Assembly: GCA_005281725.1 (NCBI GenBank)
Contig: SSBO01000003.1
Span: 891,396-955,395, forward strand
From: Wuchereria bancrofti
Taxonomy: Eukaryota > Nematoda > Chromadorea > Rhabditida > Onchocercidae
Length of the DNA: 64,000 nt
Direction: 5' to 3'
Positions 54,147-64,000 of the stretch are shown piece by piece. A program made the position numbers and the translations under genes. How positions within the stretch are numbered: position 1 is the first letter of the stretch; each line of letters opens with the position of its first letter. The notes under the pieces were generated by a model. That model ran no database searches. It had not been told where the DNA came from and saw nothing but the letters and a program-made list of their open reading frames with translations.

Positions 54147-57100
54147 TCAATCTATCGAATCTCCACATGTATGAAAACTACCACTACCATGACTTTGAAG
54201 TGAGAGAAGAGAGTACGTTCGCCTATTAAAATCTTTTCTCATAATCTTTTCTAGCTCAACCGGTGCTTGCTCGTTTTTGAACTGTCCCGGTTGGAAAACC
54301 AACTCGTTTTGAATGGAGTCCACCTGGCTGAAAATATTTAAATCAGAAATAATTCATCGGAGAAAATAACGCTTGTAGCTGTGTTGAGAAAAATTTTCGT
54401 CGCACAATTTGTATAAAAACTGTTTCACAAATGAAATAAATGAAGATCAAATATATACCTTTTTCCTGTTCTATTTTGGCCGTTCACTGAAGCATTTCGA
54501 GCGTTGAACCCTGAGGTAATGTCTGAAATTCGAGCCTGTCGTGCGAGGAAACGCTGTCGTTGTAGTTGAATGAAAATATTCGCTGGAATATCGGGTATCA
54601 CATAAGCAACCACAGCTTTAACCAATGCCACTAAATGCTTAAAAAAATATATTCATAAATAATATAGATGTGAAGCAAATGAATCAAACTTGGTCATATC
54701 TAAAAAAAAAAACCATTAAACTAAAAGTCACGTCAGTTTCATACCGAATGTCATGAATTACTATGAAAAAACTTTAAATGGATAGCTGTCAAAGCAGTGA
54801 TTTTGAAACATTTAAAATACGACACCCCAACAAAGGGATTAATGTTGTAAAGAAAAAGAAATGCCAAAGAGAATGTTAAAAACTTAATTCGTCAATCCTT
54901 AAAATAATTAATAACCAATAATTTTACAAATGTATTATTGGTTTCTCCAATTCTACGCCATGCTTTTGACAACATCGTCATATTTTCATTACCCCAATTA
55001 CGCTATTATTCGAGAGAGTTCTATAAATAGTCCGACAAAGCTGCTGTTATAAATAAACATAATAGCGTATCCTCCAAATGAATCGATTCAAAAATATTCC
55101 TAACTTCATTGCCAATGCTAAACAAATGTTTGTACCAAGAACATAGTGTTAATTTACATTTACTATTAATTTACGTTCCTAAATAATAATGAAGCTTCAA
55201 ACGAAAATGAACCGGATTTTTTCCTAAAACATGAAGGACGAAATATTAGTGTTATCATCATTAATTTTTACTATAATAATAGAACAGAAATTACTGATGT
55301 TAGTAGCTATCTTTGTAGTCTTTATTTCAAAGTCATTCTGTTCTCGAAATATACATTTTGTCTCAAATCAAGGTAAGTTATTATAACTATAAAGTAATTT
55401 GTTGCACAAAATGAATAACTTGCTTCGAAAATAAGAACAAATGCCAAGCGGAAAGTAAAAACAATCCACCACTGCAATGTGAAGCCATAATCATCGTCAC
55501 AGTTTGCTAACGAGTCGATGGTACACGGTGGTTTTCTGTAGTCACGAAACCTGATGAATTACGAAATTCTATAGCTTCTGTAGAAAAACAAATAAAAGTG
55601 TCGGTGAGATATAAAAAGGGTCATTTCTTTATTTATGTCACATATCCATCAAGCTTACGGTAGTAACAGCCCTCGTACCATGAAAACAGAAAGTTCGCAA
55701 GCAAAAATAAAGTATATCAGTTACATTTTATTTCGGACTATTCAAAAGTAACTATACAAGTTCATATCTTTTAAAATTAATGTAAAACTTGAATCATAAA
55801 AAGAAATGCTACCTAATTTTATAAACTAACCTACAAACAGTAATGTTATCATCCTTGAATTCGCTCCATTCAATAAAAATTTCAGATGAATCATAAAAGG
55901 AGAGTGAGTTGTTCACATATCCGTACAATTCATCATGCATATACACAAACCGATAAACAAAACGAGGTATGAAATCACTTGTAAACGCTATGATGCATGC
56001 CTTTAAATAGAAAATTACACTGCATAATACAAAGAACGATTGGTTGTTCAATCAGTTCATATATTACTTTATTTAAATATTTTAATGCAAACTTCAATTG
56101 AACAAGGTACCAATTTTTCAAATGAATAATGTTTTTTGCTAATTTAGAGTGTGGTTGAGATTTTTACTGAAAATGAAACTAACGTTAACAAGAACTGCTG
56201 CTCTGCTAATCATGCTTAAGATAGGCAACCAGATACCAATATCACGTGCTCGTTCCGGTATAGGACGTCGGGTAGCAACTACGTATTTGTATGCATCGAC
56301 TCGAATTTCAAGGATATTATTTACCAAAGCAAAAAGCGGAGCAAGTGGAAACGCTGACACAAAAAGAGTTACAAAGCCAAATTGTATCACTGAAAAAAAA
56401 GCTTCTTTCCATGAAAAAAGTATTCAGGAAAGCTGCTGCTTTTTTCATTTTATCATTTTTATCATATATATATAACTCAATAAAAGGCACACAAATAAGG
56501 ATTGCAAAGAATATCTTCGGAATTCTATAAACCTAAGAGTTTAGAAAAAAAACTATCTATATTGTATAGCTTTCGACGGTGAGTACTTTGAAAGAGAAAG
56601 GTATGATTTAAAGATTCTTGAAAAAGATGTATGTTCTTAACTCAAGATTGAAAAAAAAAAAACTCAAGATTTTGAAGAATTTAATCTTGAGAATTTATGG
56701 ATTAGGCATTGATAAGAGATAAACTATTTGTAATAGAGCAATTATAATACTTTCTGTTTACAAAATCTTCACACTGTTTTATTTCTAAAGGAAATCAGAT
56801 TATAAACATCGAAATTATTTTGACTGACCCATTTCCAAATATTCGTCAAATAAGAAATGTTCATATATAGGATTGAGTATATAATCTTGCTCCCATTTAG
56901 CCATTCTATTCCTTTCACTTAATCCATTGACTAGTTCATGTTTTGTTCTTTCGTCTCGTTGCTTTTTGGTTTCTAATAATTGCAGCGAGCGGAACCAAGT
57001 CATAAGTACTCTAAAATCAATAATCGTTCGATGAGTAGCAAAGTCTTTCATTTCTAACTGATTTAGAAAGTGATGATAGAATTTGAGAAATGTTGCTTAC

Positions 57101-60100
57101 GGCCATGCAAATTCCACAAAACCATTCCAGAACTGTCTACCGCACATGATGATTGCCAATTGTATTACAAGCTCAACCATACAACCAGCTGGATCGCATT
57201 CTTCTGGTCGGAAACCAAAATAACGTTGTCCAGGTACGCCCGACAAACTACAAAAAATCCACTTATAAAATGGTTGTTCTAAATGAAAAAAGATAGTAGC
57301 ATCAGATCATACACAGACAAATTAGCAGTACTGATGCAATTTTGATTTGATTATATAGTTATTCAGCATAAAATTTAAATCCAAAAATTTTAAAACATAC
57401 TTGCCCTTTACAAAAGCAATGTAAAAGATGGACGAGTAGTAGTTGATAAATTGGAATAAATAAACTTTAAACGTGTAACTATTATCGAATTCAATTTGCG
57501 TCCTTGGACATTCCCAATCTGTTAATTTCAGCGCCAGATATGAATAAAGCTAAAAGCAAATGGAATCTCAGGTGAAACAGTAGAAGTACAGTAAGTGGTA
57601 GCTTAATTTCTCTCTGATTTGGGTAACTTTTATGATCCTTCTCTTTTCATGGTGTTAATTTCTCTAAGCTAGTTTCATGGTTAAAAAAACAAATCCAGGA
57701 GTACCATCTGAAATTTTGGAAACCTATTTTGTTGGACGTTAATATCTTCTGTTAATATAATATTCCCTTAGCTTGCAGTTGTCTCGACAAAAATCCAATA
57801 ACTATTTAGTAGGCTAGAGTCTTGCTCATTATTAGAATAAACCAGACAAATCACTCTTCACCAACTAAGAACGGCCATGCACTACCAAACACCAAATCAT
57901 GAAAGAGCTCTCAATCTATCAATCCTTACGATGTCCGAGACAGGTGAGTTTTCCCGTGTTGAGTGGCAGGCACTGGTAGACAACAACTACAAAAGCAGGT
58001 TATTTTCTGCGATCTTGAATAAATTAAAAAAATTTTCAAACATACATAGTTCATTGTTAAAATAACAGCTAAATTCAGTATGGCAGCAGTAGTGAATGTG
58101 AGGAGATTTGCATACGGTTTCATTTGATCCACTCGATAAAGAACCTGAGCGAATACGATTCGATAAATTATAATACCAATAACAAATGCTATCACGAGAA
58201 GCAGCTACAAAAAACACAAATAATCAAAGCAGTCTTGAAAGGAATTGAAAAAAAAGAAGTGTCGCATCGTCTTTCACCTTATTCATAGGCAACAACAACG
58301 ACAGCGATACAGAATAAAATAAAAAACTAGACGGTTAATTCAACTTTCAACAAAAAAAATTCTTATCACATTTTAGCATATCCTTAAATGAAAAAGTCAA
58401 ATTAAGTAAGTTAACAGATTACCAAAATTGTTAAAGAAACTCACAAAGAATAGAACAGTTACACTGGATCCAATTAAATGCAGAAATCTAAAACTGAATG
58501 TTAGATAAGGTTCCAGTTCTTGCGTAACCGGATTAATTCGCATTGTTTTCGCTCTTTTAACACGTAACTGGTATTCAGGCCGAACTGTTTCCTGAAGTAA
58601 ATAATTCAATTAGCTACAAAAAACCGGAGTAAAGGTTTAAAAACTTCTGTGTTCAGAAACGATGGAACTTATGGTATTTGTAAACATAATGAACTAATGA
58701 GATCAATACATTCAGCCAATAATTCTTATAAGAAGAAAGAAAAAAGAAATAAGACTTAATGCATTAGAGAAAAGAAAAAAGGAGAAGCAAATTTTAATAG
58801 AGAGGAACTTTACAGAAGTATAGCGTTTACTGGAATGATTATAAAAATGATGTTTACTACTGCTTATTAAAGTTGACGAGCTGCTGAAACATTCCAAACT
58901 TTGCGAGACTGATCTTGTGCCTCGCAACTTATTAACGCGTTTTGAGCCAATTATAGAGAATCTGAATATGAAATTTTGTAACAAATGTAAACATTTACTA
59001 TAATCTTCAAAAAAAAAAAATAAAATAGAAAACCTCATCAACTTCAAAATCAAGCAAGCCCCATTTCCAGGCCACTTCAGCGTGATATCTTTTCCAACCT
59101 TCTAGAAACAGCGTTGCAAATACACTCATCATGGCGGCAAATATAACAGTCGACGTGTTATCAAACACATACGACAGCTGCAACTCAATAAATTACAAAT
59201 TAATAAATGTATAAAGTAAAAAAAGGACTTTACTAATAAAATGAAACGAAAAAATAAAAAATAAAACACATAATACTGAAAAAACAAAACAAAAAATATA
59301 AGCAGAAATTGAAAGAAATAGCAAAGAATGTCCTGCTTTGTTCAGTAGCTTGCTTTGGAAAAATTTTTTAAGTTCACTTTTTAGAACAATCACAAGCATT
59401 TAAACAACACCTTTGAGTATATACAGCTGGAATTAAGTCGAGTGTAATCACAGTACTTGTCACACGTTGGGCATAATATTACTTCAGCACCGATTCCATC
59501 ACTACCACAAATGTCGCTACTGAAACAGCACTACGTAGTTTCAAAATCCAAGAAATCCTAAATCTTAGGATTCAAATTTGCAATTCAGTCAAAGTGCAAA
59601 AAGTTCTTTAATCAGTAGAAAATGTTCTAAAACCCATCTCAAAAATACAAAATTGCTAAACTTGTCGCCACATTCTGCTCCTCATTTTAAGTGCTTACAA
59701 TTTCCAGTAAGTCCAACCATCAAATTAACTTCCCTATCAAATAAAACTTCAGGAATGCTTTTGCCGACTTCGACATCACTTCCAAACAATTATAAAAAAT
59801 AAGATCTAAGACCTAAAATCTCAAGAAGTGTTCTATCTTGCCCCCAAGGGAAACAATTTTGAAATTTCGGTGGAAAAGATCGATGTATGTGTGTAATTAT
59901 GAGGTAAAAAATGAATAAAAATAAATCAGTATTTAAGAAGAAATAAAAATGAACCTCGGTATATCCTCTGAAATCGTTAATATTCCATAACTAAAACATA
60001 AAATGCCGATAATAGAAGCAGGTACTAAGATTTTCGTATAATAACCTAACCAAGCAAAATACCATCCAACTTTTGAGCCGAAATATTTCCTGCAAACATT

Positions 60101-63072
60101 AATCTAACAAATTTTCCTGTTCTCAAACTTCCAAAGCAATCCCACCCTACAACCACCGAGCATCAACCGATTACAAACTCTGCATCGACAACGTTTATTA
60201 TTAAATCTGATTTCAAGTGAATGATTAAAATATCGTATACGAAACTAATTCTGACGCTAGCAGTAATAAAAAAGAATTTCATTTGAAATCGATTTCAATT
60301 TATAAAATGCATTAATCCAATTTCCGTTCTTGAATCAAGACAATGAGAATTGAACATAATTTTGCTTATGGAAATCCTAAGATGGAATGAGATGGAAAAA
60401 AGAATAGCGACATACTTTATTAAAGAAAGTGGCTGATATTTATAAATGTTTGTAATACGAGCCCAATTCCAGTATAAAAATTCACGATCCGTACTTCTAT
60501 CAGCATTATATTCATTCCAATCACAGTCCTAGAATAAAAATAAATGACAAAAAAATATTACCGAATAAAACATACACTGAATTACTAATAAAAGGGATAA
60601 AAAGCATCAACCATCTAACCAATCAACCAACCATTTCTGTCCAAACAATAGGTTATAAAAGTTTGCACCATAAGTAATTAAAAGACCGCTGTCCTGAATA
60701 ATCAAAATTTATAAAAATAACTCAATCTGATATGTTGATGTTACCTCATGCAATGGAAAAGCTGATGTGTATGTATTATTCTTGATCAAACGTTGTATGC
60801 CAACACGATACTTTTTAGCTTCATGTGTGTCGTACCTAGTTCGAATCAATAAGTCATACACTAACCGACTTCGTTCCGAATCGTCAAAAAATGTATCCGG
60901 ATTTTCGTGACCAACATAACTGTAAAATATTACACAAACAAGTCCTACAATTCACACATACAAAGAAAGAGCTAATTATATGGACTACGAAAATACAGTT
61001 ATTTTTTCCTACTGAACCATATATAAATTCATTTACATATCTTGATTCTTTTTATATTTTTATGGATATTTTTATGGACTTATCATGATTCTTCACATAT
61101 ATCAATGCCTAATTTGGTATGAATGCCACCCGCCAGTCGGACTTTCATTGATACAAATTTGAAGGAGAGGTTTAAAATAAAAAATAAATAAGAATACCAT
61201 TCCAAATGGGCAGCAACGAAGGGAGCTGTAAAATAATTTGGTTCTTTTAAACGTTCATTTGTCTTCTCATCAAATGTTAAAAAACGAAATCTTTTCATAA
61301 ATTTGTCCAATATCCCTTCCAGAATGGTTCGTTCCTGAAATAAAGGAACTAATATTTTGCAAATTCAATGTAAATAAGTCTTTCACTGGCAAGAAAGAAT
61401 TCCTTAAATATTTTGTCATAAATCTGGCATTTTCAGAATGCTTGTACGGTTATAAACTAGTTTATAGAAAAATATATTTAAAACCTTTTTGATATTACTA
61501 ACTCCTGTACATTTAAGCTATAAGGAAACAACAAGGAAACATCTGAATATCACCTGTACCTTTTCAATAAAACCATACTGCTTGAGATAAAGATAAGATC
61601 CCAATAGTGTTAGTTTCAAATAATAATTTTATAACTGAACATTATAATTCATTTTCACATCGCAAAATCAACTAACTTTCACATCGCTTTGCAATATTGG
61701 CATTTTCAAGCAAAGAGTTTCAGCTTGTTTCATTAGCAGCAAAAATGGTGCATGAACTAATACAAAGTGAGTCCTTTTGCAATACTAAAAACCACATGTT
61801 TCAAAAACTGAATGAATTTATACGAATCACTTTTTATAAGTAGCTTGTTTGCCTATCTAACATCGAAAAACTCTTCACTTGCATAGAAACTTTCCAGTAA
61901 ATGAAACTTGATATTCCTCATTAACTAGAAGTTCAATCTCATTTTCAACCTCAAACTAAGTATTGAAAATTCCAACTAAAAAAAAATGTGATATAAAATC
62001 TTTCCGAAAATACGCGATAAATGTTCGAAACTTAGAAATAAGGATCAAATTATTTCTTTACTAATCATTGCGAATAAACTCAGAAACTGTAACAGTGCCT
62101 ATTCTATTCAACTATTTATTATCAATATTAACTAGTTACAGCAGTATTTATATCTTAATGAAGTCTATTTCAAGACAAATTGTAAAAACCATACCTTTCC
62201 TTCAACATGCTCTAATTCCAATCCTAGCTCTCTTAAATTTGCCTCGTACTGCAGGCGCTTATTTACTTTCTCCTCTCTTGATCTTGCACAAGCGCTCTAT
62301 AATAATACCATATAAGATGGTTTTTGAAACTGGTTTTTCCAGAAATTATTCTGACAGCTTTTCGAGAAAATATGCTCATTATCTTGGCCCACATAGTACC
62401 GTATTGTCGGTCCAATATGATATAACTACAACTTATGCTTGCAGAACTGTGCTGCAAATTGTAAGCTCAAAAATATCAGTAAATTAAACATTGAAAGAAT
62501 CCCGCCTAAGAAAATGAAATCGAGAGTGAGTACCAAACCATTAACAAATATATTTAATTTCAAAGCACTGCTTACATCTTCTAGATCGTTTATACTGTTC
62601 GATTCTTCTTCTTCTTCATCCATCTCACTACATTCGTAAGTCAGAACATAATCAATTTTCCTTTTACCATCTTTAAAATATGTACTGTGGAAGTCATTTC
62701 GATGAGGCTTCGAAATTCCACACTCTTTCTAGAAGATTCATAAATGGTTGCAGCAGTTACTGGATTATGAATAGAGCATATTTTACCTGACAGAAGCCAA
62801 ACAATGTCTGTAACAATCTCTATCATCCTCCACTTGCTTCTCCATAACTTATACAGATACTGTTTTTACTATTTAGTATTTTCCATCCTCATCTGCTGAT
62901 CCGATTACAAATCCCCTAATTTCCTATTCATTGAAGAAACATCTCACGTCCCATGAAAATGACACCCTTACCTGCTTTTCTGCTAGCTCAGTGATATTCA
63001 TTATCAGTGACTCACACTCAAAACTATCGCTACGCTTCAAGCAATGTCTCCGATTATTGCCAAGCGACGTCC
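54147..63072 (-). CDS. Anoctamin (TMEM16 family) channel/scramblase
   Basis: Twenty-two minus-strand exons join in phase: 63072-62972, 62728-62576, 62296-62195, 61784-61677, 61580-61560 (tentative), 61334-61198, 60919-60745, 60693-60628, 60528-60416, 60089-59955, 59519-59411, 59177-59034, 58591-58445, 58204-58046, 57549-57401, 57247-57101, 57010-56829, 56389-56184, 56000-55831, 55550-55420, 54630-54459, 54327-54147. From the ATG at 63001 the product is about 978 residues, normal for anoctamins. These are ten-helix Ca2+-activated chloride channels or lipid scramblases. The N-terminal dimerisation domain has [16 protein letters not shown] and FVLVHAP. The membrane part has [15 protein letters not shown], the cysteine loop [29 protein letters not shown] and [13 protein letters not shown]. 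All calcium-site acidic positions appear kept: NGFVE, DEYLEM and [10 protein letters not shown], matching N650/E654, E702/E705 and E734/D738 of human TMEM16A. The first recognised exon starts in phase 1, so a further 5' exon is possible. Channel versus scramblase, and the exact worm orthologue (anoh-1 or anoh-2), are not decided. Confidence 0.95.
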
Positions 63073-64000
63073 CTATAAAAAGAATCTTAATTTACACAGC
63101 GAATGATCTGAATAAACAGTCTGTTGCAGTATTTATTTTATGCATTCAGTATGATGGAAGAAACATGATCAGTAATACTTATTAAAAAAACTGTACGAGA
63201 AAATATGATAATAATATAAAACAGCATAAAAAATTAAGCAAAGAGAAAAAGTAATACGCTATTAATAAACCGAAATGTGCAAAATCAAAAATGCATGTTA
63301 ACAAAGCAAAAAGAAAAGAACAAAAATAAATGTACCAGAAAAACGAAATTATTCCCATTGATATCAAACACATTCACTGCCATTTCAAAGCCTTATTCAT
63401 AGCAATAGAAATGCACAACGGTGCTGTAAGCGTTATGTTTTTGGGGTGAAAAAATTCTTTAAATACTTACCACAATTCATTGCAGCAATTATATACAAAA
63501 ATTCTAGAACTGTCATAACATCATCATCTTTTTACCGATGCGCCACCACTTATGCTTTACCCATATTTAATAAGTAAACAACTAGTAGAGCATAAAATAA
63601 TGATGATGGAATAATAATTTCAGATTAATTCAAGATGTTTGCATTTTTTTACTACCTTGAATATGAGAACAGTGCAATTTTTATGCAAGTGGAAGAAATT
63701 ATTGTAGTGAATATTTAATGTGATGCAGAGGGTTATAGTGACAACAAAAACATAAATGGAAATTTAACATACATTGAAAAATAGCAAAAAATGTTGGAAC
63801 AAAGAGAACTAAATGAAACAAAATTAAAACATAATAAAATTTAAAAAAACTAAAAGAGATTAAAAACTATCTTGTGCTTGTAAATTAATCACTGCTTTGT
63901 TCTATAAAATGCTTGTTCAGCTTGCTCTAAGATACATACACCATTATAAAAAACTAACAATCACAAAAAGTCAATAATGAAATCATTAAAGTTATCATTA
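63073..64000. other. Flank upstream of the anoctamin
   Basis: No confirmed exon. A minus-strand ATG near 63382 begins MAVNVFDINGNNFVFL before a GTACAT donor, a possible first exon, but its phase does not match the next exon, which needs one carried base. Otherwise only AT-rich DNA is visible. Confidence 0.35.

Overview
The window is nuclear DNA of an AT-rich nematode. Genes are split into many short exons with GT/AG introns whose acceptors follow the nematode TTTYAG style, and some start codons sit a few bases after a splice acceptor, as in SL trans-spliced genes. The gene set (EGL-43, dTMP kinase and ATP synthase f side by side, anillin, anoctamin, Vps24) also fits a nematode. The AT content and intron sizes suggest a spirurid or filarial-type worm, but the species cannot be fixed from sequence alone. 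No bacterial, viral or transposon gene was recognised.

Layout. 1.5-3.3 kb (-): CHMP3/VPS24, an ESCRT-III subunit. 8.2-10.0 kb (-): a very short secreted matrix metalloproteinase with no hemopexin domain. 10.5-12.7 kb (-): a reconstructed single-pass membrane protein with a Ser-rich tail that I do not recognise. 13.6 kb (+): a possible small secreted peptide. 14.4-26.3 kb (+): a roughly 38-exon anillin with C-terminal anillin-homology and PH domains. 27.1-28.1 kb (+): mitochondrial ATP synthase subunit f. 28.9-30.0 kb (+): thymidylate kinase. 31.5-46.8 kb (-): EGL-43, the nematode EVI1/PRDM3 orthologue, with six zinc fingers, a CtBP motif, two polyglutamine tracts and a decayed PR domain. 46.8-54.1 kb: a long stretch with no convincing gene. 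54.1-63.1 kb (-): an anoctamin (TMEM16).

The genes do not form one pathway. ATP synthase f, dTMP kinase and EGL-43 lie together as R53.4, R53.2 and R53.3 do in C. elegans (names from memory), so this is an old conserved block. Anillin, ATP synthase f and dTMP kinase run in the same direction and could share an operon. I found no clearly new multi-gene system. The most novel items are the unrecognised membrane protein, the minimal metalloproteinase, the run of symmetric phase-0 exons in anillin and the vestigial PR domain of EGL-43. Exon limits were read by eye from codon phase and splice sites; 5' ends are the least certain.
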